Shown: positions 9,759 through 18,088, numbered from the stretch's first letter. The stretch is 64,000 nucleotides of DNA from DYHD01 sp037445375 (GCA_037445375.1 JBBIKS010000005.1:1-64000); one strand, 5' to 3'. Program-made: numbers and translations. The notes: generated by a model from the sequence alone, not told the origin.

Positions 9759-11213
9759 TTAATTCAAAAGATTTGCATATAAACTCAAGTACTTCCGGGC
9801 TGATTTTTTCCATGAGAAATCCCTTCCCATCGCTTCTTTTATCATCTCATGCCATAGTTTTTTAAACTTATATGTATTAATTGCGATTTTAATAGACATT
9901 GAAAAAGCTTCTTTTGAGAATTTCTCAAACAGAAAACCAGTAACTCCATTATCAATAATATCTGCCAGCCCACCCGTTTTTCTTGCTACAGGTATTGTGC
10001 CATATCGCATAGCTATCATCTGTCCTAATCCGCACGGTTCATATCTGGACGGCATCAGAAAAATATCAGCGCCGGCATATGCCAGATGAGCAAGGGATTC
10101 ATCAAAACCATTATAGAAGAATATTTTATTAGGAAATCGCTGCTGTAAAAAACTTAAAGGCTCATGATATTCAACCTGACCTCTCCCTATTATAACAACA
10201 CTTGCATCTTCAATAATTGATTCATCTAAAGAGGCAATGAGGAGACCTATCCCCTTTTGATATGAGAGCCTCCCGATAAAGCATAGCAATGGACTCTCAA
10301 TATTACTGTTTAAATGGCATCTATTGAGCAATTCCTCTTTGTTTTTTCTTTTGCCGGCAAGCTTCGCCCTGCTATACTTGGAAATGATGTGAGGGTCAGC
10401 GGATGGATCCCATTCTTTATAATCTATGCCATTGACTATTCCATAAAGGCTGCCTGATCTTTTTCTTAAAATGCCGTCCATTGAAAAACCAAATTCGGGT
10501 GTTGTGATTTCCTTTGCATAAGAATCACTTACAGTCGTAATTATATCAGCCGAGATAATCCCGGCTTTTAAGTAACTTATATTGCCATAAAACTCGATTC
10601 CCTCCGGATGAAAAACCTCGTAACCAAGACCTGTAATGCCCAAGCTGTCAGGTGCAAACAAGCCTTGATATGCGATGTTGTGAATGGTAAAGACCGTATG
10701 AGTATTCTTAAAAATTTCATTATCCCTGTCTATGGTCTTTAAATAAAGAGGAATTAACCCTGTCTGCCAATCATGACAATGGATGATGTCAAATTTTAGT
10801 TCTAATGCTTGAATCAGCTCCAGCACGCTTCTACAAAAAAAAGCAAAACGGGCAGCATTATCGGGATATTCTCCGAACCACTCTTCATAAAGTTCTTCTC
10901 GGTCAAAAAAATCTTCGTTGCTAATAAGGAATATATTTACTTTGGATTTCTTCTTAGATTTTGAATAATCATCTTTTGTATATCTATAAACCTTGCAACG
11001 TTTAGTATCTTTACCCAATGATATATCAAGGTCTATTGAGGCTTTCTCTATATCAGCCCCATAATTCTGAAATGTTTTTCTGTAAAGAGGTATAAACAGA
11101 TGGGCATCATAACCCATTGTAAGATATTCCCTAAAAAGGGTGCCAGTAACGTCTGCAAGTCCGCCTGTTTTTGAAAATGGAATTGCCTCTGATGCTGCAA
11201 TGGCAATCTTCAT
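9759..11213 (-). CDS. glgA: glycogen synthase (ADP-glucose type)
   Basis: A 484-residue GT5 glycosyltransferase of GT-B fold that elongates alpha-1,4-glucan from ADP-glucose. The KTGGL nucleotide-sugar motif is at the N-terminus (residues about 15-19), with FTIHNIAYQG in the first half and the C-terminal catalytic signature PSRYEPCGLGQ followed by the second KTGGLAD. The start is placed at the ATG at 11213 because MKIAIAASE is the family's normal beginning. A longer frame (to 11285) only adds residues overlapping galT. The ATG overlaps the galT stop by 4 bases (ATGA), so the two are translationally coupled. Confidence 0.93.
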   Translation of the reverse strand: MKIAIAASEAIPFSKTGGLADVTGTLFREYLTMGYDAHLFIPLYRKTFQNYGADIEKASIDLDISLGKDTKRCKVYRYTKDDYSKSKKKSKVNIFLISNEDFFDREELYEEWFGEYPDNAARFAFFCRSVLELIQALELKFDIIHCHDWQTGLIPLYLKTIDRDNEIFKNTHTVFTIHNIAYQGLFAPDSLGITGLGYEVFHPEGIEFYGNISYLKAGIISADIITTVSDSYAKEITTPEFGFSMDGILRKRSGSLYGIVNGIDYKEWDPSADPHIISKYSRAKLAGKRKNKEELLNRCHLNSNIESPLLCFIGRLSYQKGIGLLIASLDESIIEDASVVIIGRGQVEYHEPLSFLQQRFPNKIFFYNGFDESLAHLAYAGADIFLMPSRYEPCGLGQMIAMRYGTIPVARKTGGLADIIDNGVTGFLFEKFSKEAFSMSIKIAINTYKFKKLWHEMIKEAMGRDFSWKKSARKYLSLYANLLN

Positions 11214-12208
11214 ATCTTTGCTTCTCTCAGAAACTTTGCAGCTTCTTCTGGTGTCGTAGAGTTTATATAAAAACCGGAGCCCCATTCAAAACCAGCAATC
11301 TTTGTAAGTTTTGGCACTATCTCAATGTGCCAGTGATAATGATCATTAATCTCTTCTTTGAACGGAGATGTATGCAATATAAAACTATAAGGCGGAGTAT
11401 CTAAAACGTTATCAATCTGTTTCAAAACCTTTTGGAGCAACTCGGCAAGATCCGAAAAGCTTTTTTGAGGGGGGTAGAAGTTCGACTCGTGGTCCTTAGG
11501 CAGTATCCATGTCTCAAAGGGCTCTCTTGGGGCAAAAGGGGCTATGGCAATATATGAATTATTTTCATAAACTATCCTTTTTTCTGAATAAATCTCCTGA
11601 TTGATTATATCGCAAAATATACATCTTTCTTTAGTATCAAAATATTTCTTTGCGGCATCCATCTCCTCTTTTACGTTTTTGGGGATTATAGGGAGAGCTA
11701 TGAGCTGGCTGTGTGTATGTTCAAGTGATGCCCCTGCAGCCTCTCCTTCGGTCTTGAATACAACCACATATTTAAACCTTACATCCTTTTTAAGGTCAGT
11801 TATCCTGAAATAATATGCCCATAAAACATCTTCTACAGAACGTTGCGGCATAGTTGCAAGAGAAAGCTGGTGTTCGGGACATTCGATTATGACTTCATGG
11901 GCGCCTATTCCGTTCATTTTATCAAACATGCCCTCAGCCATCTTATTAAGGGTGCCATGTATTTGCAAGGCAGGAAATTTATTTGGAACAACCCGCAGCG
12001 TCCATCCAGGCGAATTAGGGGAAGTGTTGGCAGGTCGGAAAGCGATTATTTCTGGTGTTGTAGTGTGTTCATTGCCCGGACAGAATGGACAGAATCCACC
12101 TCCTTTTCTCTTTTGAGATGGAGAAATATAGTCAGCAGGCCTTTTGCCTCTCTCAATTGACAATATTACCCATCTTCCTGATATAGGGTCTTTTCTTAAT
12201 TCAGGCAT
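11210..12208 (-). CDS. galT: galactose-1-phosphate uridylyltransferase
   Basis: A 332-residue HIT-superfamily enzyme exchanging UMP between UDP-glucose and galactose-1-phosphate. The N-terminus PELRKDPISGRWVI is typical, followed by a zinc site CPFCPGNE. The active-site region is EHTHSQLIA, the second zinc-like pair is CIFCDI, and the C-terminal HYHWHIEI histidine cluster is intact. Coupling to glgA suggests a sugar-phosphate/glycogen operon; the pair occurs together in several anaerobes, where the enzyme may act on related sugar phosphates. Confidence 0.92.
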   Translation of the reverse strand: MPELRKDPISGRWVILSIERGKRPADYISPSQKRKGGGFCPFCPGNEHTTTPEIIAFRPANTSPNSPGWTLRVVPNKFPALQIHGTLNKMAEGMFDKMNGIGAHEVIIECPEHQLSLATMPQRSVEDVLWAYYFRITDLKKDVRFKYVVVFKTEGEAAGASLEHTHSQLIALPIIPKNVKEEMDAAKKYFDTKERCIFCDIINQEIYSEKRIVYENNSYIAIAPFAPREPFETWILPKDHESNFYPPQKSFSDLAELLQKVLKQIDNVLDTPPYSFILHTSPFKEEINDHYHWHIEIVPKLTKIAGFEWGSGFYINSTTPEEAAKFLREAKI

Positions 12209-12582
12209 GTATCCTCCCCCAAAACCTTCTTAAATGCCATAAAAACGAATTAAAACTGAGCATATAAGTTTTGCATTAAACATAATAATAAAAAAGCAGG
12301 TCAAAAATATTAGACAGCACCAGAAGGCATAAAATATATTTTAAATTGATAATCAATATAATAATTATAATTATTATAATAATATAGAAATAAAATTAGC
12401 TATTTAAATTGTTGCGGCATATTTTATCATAATTAGAGATTGAAACCTCAAATTTCAATATATAAATAATTTTCTTCACACGCTGACAGATAGTTACAAC
12501 CTCATTAGTTAGCCTAAATAATTCAATTACTTTGCAACTGAATTATCTCTTTTAGTGAATATAATTGAGGAGGGTATATATT
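12209..12582. other. AT-rich intergenic region
   Basis: Very AT-rich (runs such as 12355-12390 are almost pure A/T). I see no gene. It separates the galT start from a broken nitroreductase gene. Confidence 0.4.
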
Positions 12583-12773
12583 ATGTAATCAGCTCTTAAA
12601 ATTATCAAAGAAAGCCGCAGCAGTAGAAATTTTCAAAAAAAGATGTCCCTGATGATTTAATTGCAAAGCTAATAGATGCAATCATTTGGGAACCGAGTGC
12701 TGGGAACGTGCAGGCAAGGAAGTTTTTTCTATACTTTGTCGTTCCGACCGAAGGTGGGAATTTTGAAAATTAA
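12583..12773 (+). pseudogene. nitroreductase-family gene remnant
   Basis: Two overlapping frames reconstruct the N-terminus of a nitroreductase: KESRSSRNFQKK, then, after a one-base shift in an A-run near 12640, DVPDDLIAKLIDAIIWEPSA followed by GNVQARKFF. The RRS..RxF and xPSAGNxQ pattern is the FMN-binding start of the family. A GAGGAGGG ribosome binding site precedes ATGTAA, so the start is broken as well. The match ends near 12743. After it comes unrelated sequence resembling a dispersed intergenic repeat (12741-12800). Confidence 0.6.
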
Positions 12774-12933
12774 AGATTTCTCGCTCTCCTCGAAATGACA
12801 GGAAAGAGTTGCACGCAGTTTATAAACAGACACGAAATAGCTTACAAAAACAAATCCCGAGCTTTTTTGACACTCAACTGCATTTTATGATACTCTATAG
12901 CCTATAAATTGTTATTTTAATTGGATTGAGCTT

Positions 12934-12971
12934 TGGGGAGTCGTCCAATGGCAAGACGGCAGACTCTGGAT
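12934..12971 (+). tRNA. 5' half of tRNA-Gln(CUG), truncated at the anticodon loop; likely attL
   Basis: TGGGGAG (acceptor 5' strand), TC, a D-arm with AATGGCAA, and the anticodon stem GCAGA followed by loop CTCTGGA with anticodon CTG fit the first 38 positions of a bacterial tRNA-Gln. The expected 3' anticodon strand (TCTGC) is absent: the sequence changes to TATTC at 12972. The integrase gene lies immediately beyond, so this is best read as the chromosomal half of a tRNA split by element integration. The complementary half, or a restored complete gene, should be at the other end. Confidence 0.65.
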
Positions 12972-13031
12972 ATTCTTTTAATCCTTGAATTTAAGCCATT
13001 TGTAGCCCGCCTGCTTGTATTTTGCTTGCAA

Positions 13032-14030
13032 TCAATAAGGCAGTTTCTTGATTGCTTCCCGCACATGAGCATCGGTAAGATGAGAATACATCAAAGTAGT
13101 GCTATACTCGGAATGACCGAGAAGCTCTTGAACTGTTCTCAAATCCACTCCTTCCATTACGAGTTGACTTGCGAAGGTATGTCTTAGGTCATGCACTCGG
13201 ATGTGTCCGAGTCCTGCAATGCGGAGATATTTTTTGATGCCTGCTGTAATCCTGTCTGGCGAGAGGTTGACAACCCTGCCGATGCCGCGATGGTATTCAG
13301 AGAGGATGTTAGCGAGTCTGTCTGTAATCGGAATGATTCTCTCCTGATAGGTTTTTGTTTTTCTGATTTTAATTTTATAGCTGTCTATATCTTTCCATTC
13401 AAGTTGGTGAAGCTCGCCGCGTCTCATGCCTGTGTAACAGAGTAGTGAAAAAGCAAGGCGGTAAGTGCGATTCTCAATTAAGGATAAAACTTTGTGAACC
13501 TGCTCGGCTGTAAGGAAAGCTGGCGTTTTTTTATGATGTTTCACCATCGGGTAGTTATTCAGGATATTTTTTTTAAGATAGCCGCGCTTTAAAGCCCATG
13601 AAAGTGCGGCTTTCAGGTTTCTCAGCGCGAAATTAATAGTGACTGGCGAATTGCCTCTTTGTTTGCAGTAGCTTATAAATTGTTCGATGTCAAACAGGGT
13701 TATAGAGGATATTGACTTACTGGAAGGTATGGCTGTAAGAATTTTTTTTATCAGCTTATCAAATTCTTTATATGTCCGGTATGCTCTATTATTCTTAAGC
13801 CACAAACTATATTCGTTCAAAAATGCCTTTAGTTCAAGATAAGGTTGCCTATCAAGGATAAACAGTTTACCTCGCAAAGCCTCTCTCTGCAGCTCTTTAA
13901 AGCGAATTTTAGCCTCTCTTTCATCTTTAGTATGCAGACTGCGCCATGCTCCGCGTTGTAACTCTGCATACCATATGCCATTATCACGCTTAAAGAGTCG
14001 CATATTGATATTGTATCTAAGGTCAGTCAT
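13032..14030 (-). CDS. int: tyrosine recombinase/integrase
   Basis: A phage-type integrase with an Arm/SAM-like N-terminus (about 1-165) and a complete catalytic domain: Arg in YTGMRRGEL, Lys in RKTKT, HxxR in HDLRHTFAS, the second His in LLGHSEYS, and the nucleophile Tyr in LMYSHL near the C-terminus. It should cut and join the element at the adjacent tRNA-Gln site. The start is uncertain: ATG at 14030 is used here, ATG 14003 (MRLFKRD) is possible, and a TTG/GTG-type start at 14063 would overlap xis. It is the gene nearest the element end, as usual for elements that integrate into tRNA genes. Confidence 0.9.
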   Translation of the reverse strand: MTDLRYNINMRLFKRDNGIWYAELQRGAWRSLHTKDEREAKIRFKELQREALRGKLFILDRQPYLELKAFLNEYSLWLKNNRAYRTYKEFDKLIKKILTAIPSSKSISSITLFDIEQFISYCKQRGNSPVTINFALRNLKAALSWALKRGYLKKNILNNYPMVKHHKKTPAFLTAEQVHKVLSLIENRTYRLAFSLLCYTGMRRGELHQLEWKDIDSYKIKIRKTKTYQERIIPITDRLANILSEYHRGIGRVVNLSPDRITAGIKKYLRIAGLGHIRVHDLRHTFASQLVMEGVDLRTVQELLGHSEYSTTLMYSHLTDAHVREAIKKLPY

Positions 14031-14034
14031 AGTG

Positions 14035-14274
14035 TCAATGTTTACCGAACAAGCTTTTTGCAATTACCTTACCTATTATTTGGTCACCTTTAATCCACTC
14101 GTCAAGTGCATCTTTTGAATATAGCCATCCTCTGTTGGGTTTTTGCTTTGCAGGTATGTCGCCTGCAAGCGTATGTTTTTTAAGAGTGTTATAACTCCTA
14201 ATCCCTAAATACCACATTGCTTCTGCGGCTGTAAGAATGTTTTTATCAGGGTCAGGCTTAACTGGCTTTAGCAT
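14035..14274 (-). CDS. excisionase-like helix-turn-helix protein
   Basis: A 79-residue basic protein with an HTH_17/MerR-like DNA-binding fold (LTAAEAMWYLGIRSYNTLKK, then a wing ending WLYSKDALDEWIKG). Position directly upstream of the integrase, with the integrase start overlapping or adjoining its stop, points to a recombination directionality factor. It could also autoregulate int. Starts at ATG 14274. Confidence 0.75.
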   Translation of the reverse strand: MLKPVKPDPDKNILTAAEAMWYLGIRSYNTLKKHTLAGDIPAKQKPNRGWLYSKDALDEWIKGDQIIGKVIAKSLFGKH

Positions 14275-14347
14275 ATTCTTTTTTACCTCTCATTAACCAT
14301 TTATTAATATTAATTATCAGTGGAAAAGAAATGGAGGATAAGCAAGA

Positions 14348-15436
14348 GTGGAACAAGTGAGAGCGTGTCAAATAATCCCGGAAGACTTATTGTTTGAGAT
14401 ATTTGAATATACATTTGAGTGGTCTCAGGATGCAATGGCGATTGTAAGCGTAAGCGGTGACATACTGCAAGTAAATCAGATGTTTGAGACTTTCACTGGC
14501 TGCAAAAGGTCTCTGGCGGTAGGGCGCAAGCTTGAAAGCTTTGTGGGTGAGGAGTTTCGAGGTAACCTCATGAAAAACATATTGGACATTGCGACTATAG
14601 GGATTGCGTGGATGGTTGTAGGCAAAAAGAGTGATGGCGAGAATCATGACGTTATATTATCGGCAAGAGTCGCACGTTCAAAGGGAGTTCCTTTTTTCAT
14701 TCTTACTCAAAGGACTGCGACAGGGGAGAGGGTTATAGAGAAGCAATTAATGAAGGCTCATAGTCAGGCGAATTTAGGACTTTTAGTTGGCAGTATTGCT
14801 CATGAGTTCAACAATATACTGACAGGGATACACGGGTATTCTGAGCTTGTATTAGCCAGTATTAATAGTGATGGTGCAAGCGACATAAAGCAGTATATTG
14901 AGAAACTCGGCTATGCAGCGATGAAAGGGGTGAAGTGGAGCAGAAAAATACTATCTACTATCAATAGTAATGAATTAGTGGTGCATGAAGAAGTTGATAT
15001 AAATGAGATAGTGTCAAGCGTTGTAGAGTTTTTAAAATTGACTATGCCTAAAAACATAAATATTCGGGTTGAATTAACGCATGGCGTTGGAAAGATTACA
15101 GGAGATCCGTTTCAGATTGAGCAAGCGTTGATGAACTTAGTAATAAATGCCGGTCATGCTATGCCTACAGGGGGCGTTATAACAGTAAGGACATATAACC
15201 ACAGGGAAGAGGATAAAGATTATTTAGTCTTATCTGTTGCTGACACAGGATTAGGGATTAACCCTGACATACAGAACAAGATTTACAAGCCTTTTTTCAC
15301 GACTAAGAACGGCAATGGAACGGGTCTTGGGTTATATATAGTCTCGCTTGTAATGAAAAATCACAACGGGCTTTTAAACATACATAGTCAAATAGGCAAG
15401 GGGACGAGATTTGAGATGAATTTTCCTGTTTTTTAA
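14348..15436 (+). CDS. PAS-domain sensor histidine kinase carried by the element
   Basis: A 362-residue soluble kinase. One PAS domain spans about residues 18-125. A HisKA-like dimerisation helix contains SIAHEFNNILTGIHGYSELV (phospho-acceptor His near 155). A complete HATPase_c domain has N box LMNLVINAGHAMP, G1 DTGLGI, F box PFFTT and G2 GTGLGLYIV. It starts at GTG 14348, with GGAGG at 14333-14337. No response regulator is encoded nearby, so it is an orphan kinase on the element, divergent from xis/int. It may feed a host signal into element excision or transfer; that is inference. Its stop codon overlaps the first copy of the leader repeat. Confidence 0.88.
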   Translation: MEQVRACQIIPEDLLFEIFEYTFEWSQDAMAIVSVSGDILQVNQMFETFTGCKRSLAVGRKLESFVGEEFRGNLMKNILDIATIGIAWMVVGKKSDGENHDVILSARVARSKGVPFFILTQRTATGERVIEKQLMKAHSQANLGLLVGSIAHEFNNILTGIHGYSELVLASINSDGASDIKQYIEKLGYAAMKGVKWSRKILSTINSNELVVHEEVDINEIVSSVVEFLKLTMPKNINIRVELTHGVGKITGDPFQIEQALMNLVINAGHAMPTGGVITVRTYNHREEDKDYLVLSVADTGLGINPDIQNKIYKPFFTTKNGNGTGLGLYIVSLVMKNHNGLLNIHSQIGKGTRFEMNFPVF

Positions 15437-15500
15437 TATCTATTAGTAACGCATAGCCCTCACGGGGTGGTACCTTTGGTATGACCGTGGGGGTTTTTTA
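15433..15500 (+). repeat. dispersed leader repeat, copy 1
   Basis: Conserved box TTAATATCTATTAGTAAC (15433-15450), then a two-part hairpin. The outer stem CCCTCACGG (15457-15465) pairs with CCGTGGGGG (15485-15493); the inner stem GTACC-TTT-GGTAT follows; a T6 run is at 15494-15499. It lies between the kinase stop and the ribosome binding site of the next gene. The geometry is that of an intrinsic terminator/attenuator in a 5' leader. Confidence 0.85.
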
Positions 15501-15534
15501 TTTTTTGACAATAAAGGAGAAAAAAGGAGAGAGG

Positions 15535-15807
15535 ATGAAATTATTTACCCTATTCGTTGCGTATGATTTTGGGGGACATTACAACACAGTTCACACTTCG
15601 TTGGAGGGGATAGTCGATGTAATACATGAGATAGCTAAGGAGCTACCCATTGATGACGAACTGCCGAAAGAGGAGCACATTCAGAAATTTCTTGATGAAG
15701 ACGAGGAATATTATAGAGAATTTTCGGATGGAACATGGATTCATATTCAGGAACTATCCGAGAAATCAACATCAGAAATCATCGAGAAGATCAAGGAGGA
15801 GGGATAG
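15535..15807 (+). CDS. hypothetical protein
   Basis: A 90-residue acidic protein (MKLFTLFVAYDFGG...), first gene after leader-repeat copy 1. The ATG at 15535 has GGAGAGAGG just upstream. An earlier ATG at 15481 lies inside the repeat hairpin and is not credible. No family recognised. Tightly spaced to the next gene. Confidence 0.7.
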   Translation: MKLFTLFVAYDFGGHYNTVHTSLEGIVDVIHEIAKELPIDDELPKEEHIQKFLDEDEEYYREFSDGTWIHIQELSEKSTSEIIEKIKEEG

Positions 15808-16227
15808 ATGGGACATTATTCCACAATGAAGGCGACTGATTTTAGGTCAAATTTAAGCGAGGCAGAGATGCAAGAGGCGTGGGAAGGATATCTGCAGAGC
15901 CATGACGAACATAATAAGTATAGTCTGGAGATATATGAAATTCTGAAGGTACATGAAAAAGAAAAGATAGATGATGAATATTACATCCACATGGATGATT
16001 ATCTTGCAAAGCACTCAGCGTATGAGCTGCTTCTGAAATTCATCAGTAATGTAATAAAACCCGGGACACATTGCGTCATTGAGTTTTATGATGGAGACGA
16101 CGAGAGGTGGGGCTGGCTAATATACCAAAATGAGCTACACGATATTGAATACACAACAATGGTAAATGGTATGCCTATTTATGATTTTATTGAAAAAAAG
16201 CGAGAGATACATGCCGGAGATAGTTAG
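15808..16227 (+). CDS. hypothetical protein
   Basis: A 139-residue acidic soluble protein (MGHYSTMKATDFRSN...). It starts at the base after the preceding stop, with GGAGGAGG before it, so it belongs to the same operon. A Tyr/Trp/Asp-rich C-terminal half (EFYDGDDERWGWLIY) is its only notable feature. No family recognised. Confidence 0.7.
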   Translation: MGHYSTMKATDFRSNLSEAEMQEAWEGYLQSHDEHNKYSLEIYEILKVHEKEKIDDEYYIHMDDYLAKHSAYELLLKFISNVIKPGTHCVIEFYDGDDERWGWLIYQNELHDIEYTTMVNGMPIYDFIEKKREIHAGDS

Positions 16228-16477
16228 AGTAAATGGGGTGAATTGCATTCTTTATCAAGGCAGATACGACAAATTTGAGGATCGAGGCAAAAAGATAAGC
16301 GGTAATTATCATTACGCTTATTATCTGCATCATGCAGAATTTAATTGGGACAAGCCTGTGACTATAGAAAGGTTTGTATTAGTTAACAGGTTCGGCATGG
16401 TATTGGCTCAGAAGGAGCTACTGGGGGACTCTGAGTCTTGCCGAAAGGTAAGAAGCTTTGAATATTTGGAGGGATAA
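16211..16477 (+). CDS. LPD28-like small protein
   Basis: An 88-residue protein whose pattern (VNGVNCILYQGRYDKFEDR..., LHHAEFNWDKPVTIE, VNRFGMVLAQKEL) resembles the LPD28 domain. That domain occurs alone or inside very large polyvalent proteins of conjugative elements and has an unknown role. The start at 16211 lies inside the end of the previous gene, with the downstream gene overlapping its stop by one base. The longer frame from 16166 has no better start signal. Confidence 0.55.
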   Translation: MPEIVRVNGVNCILYQGRYDKFEDRGKKISGNYHYAYYLHHAEFNWDKPVTIERFVLVNRFGMVLAQKELLGDSESCRKVRSFEYLEG

Positions 16478-16914
16478 TGAAAGTAACAAATGTTGACTTT
16501 AAAAAGGAAAGCTTTGGTATAGCAAAAACATCTTTAAAAGTTTTACGAAATGCAATTGCAGAAAACTGTGGAGGCGAAATCGCAGTAGTCCAAGTCCCGA
16601 CTAATGATATTTGTTGCGGTTACTTTATATATGTACCCATTTACGACAAAGTTATCTTTGCAGGGGATGGTTTCAGATTGGACGGCGGTGGAGAAGGCGG
16701 AGCCGGACAGAATACCGCCGAATGTCTTTTCAAGATATTTGGTATTGAGCCTATAGAAATTGAGAATAAAGACCTTTCCGGTATATATAGCGATGACGAC
16801 ACAGCTATTAAAGCATTCTTGTTGAAAATAGCGAAAGAAATTGCTGAATACTTAGATTCCCGCGATTTCAGTGTCCCGCTAAAGCAAACGCCTCAGTATA
16901 TAAGAAACCGCTAA
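16477..16914 (+). CDS. hypothetical protein
   Basis: A 145-residue protein, start overlapping the previous stop (TAATG). It contains a glycine-rich loop (LDGGGEGGAGQN, about 68-79) and Cys pairs (ICCGY). No family recognised. Part of the operon beginning at leader copy 1. Confidence 0.7.
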   Translation: MKVTNVDFKKESFGIAKTSLKVLRNAIAENCGGEIAVVQVPTNDICCGYFIYVPIYDKVIFAGDGFRLDGGGEGGAGQNTAECLFKIFGIEPIEIENKDLSGIYSDDDTAIKAFLLKIAKEIAEYLDSRDFSVPLKQTPQYIRNR

Positions 16915-16924
16915 AGAGGTAAGA

Positions 16925-17047
16925 ATGAAGGTCGAAATCAATAAAATAATCGAAAATGCTTTACCATCACAGCACAAACAGGAAGCGAAGAGCGGCAACA
17001 CCAAGACTGCGACATTTGAGTTCGTGCAATGGAGGTTCTTAAGCTAA
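16925..17047 (+). CDS. small hypothetical protein (40 aa)
   Basis: ATG at 16925 with an AGAGG ribosome binding site 8 bases upstream. It encodes a 40-residue polar peptide (MKVEINKIIENALPS...) ending FVQWRFLS. It is followed directly by a terminator hairpin, which supports it as the last gene of the operon. Confidence 0.5.
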   Translation: MKVEINKIIENALPSQHKQEAKSGNTKTATFEFVQWRFLS

Positions 17048-17059
17048 ACTAAACAGGGG

Positions 17060-17095
17060 AAGGGCATACTTTATTTCGTATGCCCTTCATTCTTT
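17060..17095 (+). terminator. intrinsic terminator
   Basis: AAGGGCATAC (17060-17069) pairs perfectly with GTATGCCCTT (17078-17087) and is followed by a T-rich tract. It ends the operon that begins at leader copy 1. Confidence 0.75.
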
Positions 17096-17114
17096 TGTCT
17101 CTTTTTTTTTCGGA

Positions 17115-17169
17115 GCAGGCATTCATAGAGGGTTTGCAAACGAGATGTGAGCCCTGTATGAATGCCTGC
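17115..17169 (+). promoter_or_regulatory. long structured leader upstream of the 17208 gene
   Basis: A perfect 13-bp inverted repeat, GCAGGCATTCATA (17115-17127) and TATGAATGCCTGC (17157-17169), is extended inward by AGGG/CCCT. It encloses a roughly 20-base loop and lies 38 bases before the ATG of the next gene. No T-run follows directly. It could be a small RNA, an attenuator or a protein-binding leader. Confidence 0.5.
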
Positions 17170-17207
17170 TTTGCGGGCAACAAATAACGCATTAAGGGGG
17201 GCAAAAG

Positions 17208-17471
17208 ATGAAGCATAACGAAATAAAAAAAATAGTAGGGATAATGCAGGAAGTCAACAAACATTATGGGTTAAGTGATGAGCAGTTTGTGGAAAGTGTG
17301 ATAGATGTAGTCAAGAAGTGCGGGATAGCTGCCGGCATCTCGGAGCATGAGTTGAGGCTGGCAGTCGCCGACATATGCAGACCGCATAGATATTGGTGGG
17401 TTGACCCTGATTGGAGGGTAGAAAGTTGCGGATGGTGTTCAGAGAGTCCTTATTTAGTAATTTCGAGATAA
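17208..17471 (+). CDS. hypothetical protein
   Basis: An 87-residue protein, helical in its first two thirds (MKHNEIKKIVGIMQEVNKH...), ending in a Trp/Cys-rich tail (RYWWVDPDW..CGWCSES). GGGGGG precedes the ATG at 17208. It is isolated between a structured leader and a strong terminator. No family recognised. Confidence 0.65.
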   Translation: MKHNEIKKIVGIMQEVNKHYGLSDEQFVESVIDVVKKCGIAAGISEHELRLAVADICRPHRYWWVDPDWRVESCGWCSESPYLVISR

Positions 17472-17482
17472 AACGTTTAAGA

Positions 17483-17525
17483 AAGCGGGGGAGGCTGATA
17501 GAAAAGCCTTCTCCGCTTTTTTGTT
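17483..17525 (+). terminator. intrinsic terminator
   Basis: AAGCGGGGGAGGCT pairs with AAGCCTTCTCCGCTT across a 7-base loop, followed by TTTTTT. It terminates the 17208 gene and may also serve the convergent toxin gene. Confidence 0.75.
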
Positions 17526-17526
17526 T

Positions 17527-17793
17527 TTAATATGCGTTGCCTCTTGGTGTTATATTGACAACGGCAATTATCTGTTGGTCTTTGAGGATACTGAAAATCA
17601 CTCTATAGCCACCTATTTTTAGCCGATAAAACCCCTTTAGTTGACCTGTTAGGGGCATGACGGCCTGATGCTGAAGGGGATTATCAAGCTTGGATAATTT
17701 CACAAGTTCCTCTTTCACCCGTTGTTTTGTATCCTTATCAAGCCGTGTAAAATATTTCTGCGCTTTTGAGGAAAGTTTAACTATCCATTTCAA
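17527..17793 (-). CDS. RelE/ParE-family toxin
   Basis: An 88-residue basic protein with the RelE/ParE fold: WIVKLSSKAQKYFTRLD at the start, then LKGFYRLKIGGYRVIFSI and the C-terminal VNITPRGNAY. RelE members cleave mRNA in the ribosomal A site and ParE members poison gyrase; the sequence alone does not decide. It is the second gene of a two-gene operon, and its start overlaps the end of the antitoxin gene. Confidence 0.85.
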   Translation of the reverse strand: MKWIVKLSSKAQKYFTRLDKDTKQRVKEELVKLSKLDNPLQHQAVMPLTGQLKGFYRLKIGGYRVIFSILKDQQIIAVVNITPRGNAY

Positions 17794-18022
17794 TTAGCTT
17801 TTTGCCCCCGCCTTTTTTAATCTCCTCAAGTCCTTCTTTGCACTCTTCTAAAAATGCTGGCAATTTAAGAAGCTCCATCGTCTCTTTATGTCTATTGATA
17901 TATTCATCGCTTAACTCATCGAAAATTTCAGAGAGAGTTCTATTTTCATATCCAGCTATAGCCCTGATAAGGCGTAATTTGTCTTCAGGCAATCTCAAAG
18001 TTGTTGCTCCCTTAGTCACCAT
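17777..18022 (-). CDS. antitoxin, ribbon-helix-helix type (RelB-like)
   Basis: An 81-residue acidic protein with an N-terminal DNA-binding segment (TLRLPEDKLRLIRAIAGYEN, ribbon-helix-helix pattern) and a charged C-terminal toxin-binding tail. It overlaps the toxin start by 17 bases. It should neutralise the toxin and repress the operon. The pair probably stabilises the element in the host. Confidence 0.8.
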   Translation of the reverse strand: MVTKGATTLRLPEDKLRLIRAIAGYENRTLSEIFDELSDEYINRHKETMELLKLPAFLEECKEGLEEIKKGGGKKLIEMDS

Positions 18023-18088
18023 TGCCCCCTTTTCCTTTTATCAAAGTATAAAATGTTTGATATTATAATATCAAGATATCACATATGA

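Noticed and set aside
12933..13187. Plus-strand frame running from the tRNA half into int
   Set aside because: It spans the truncated tRNA and lies antisense to the integrase C-terminus.
15481..15534. Peptide MTVGVFYF... starting inside leader repeats (also in copy 4)
   Set aside because: The ATG lies in the hairpin, has no ribosome binding site, and copies 3 and 6 give a different peptide, so coding is not conserved.
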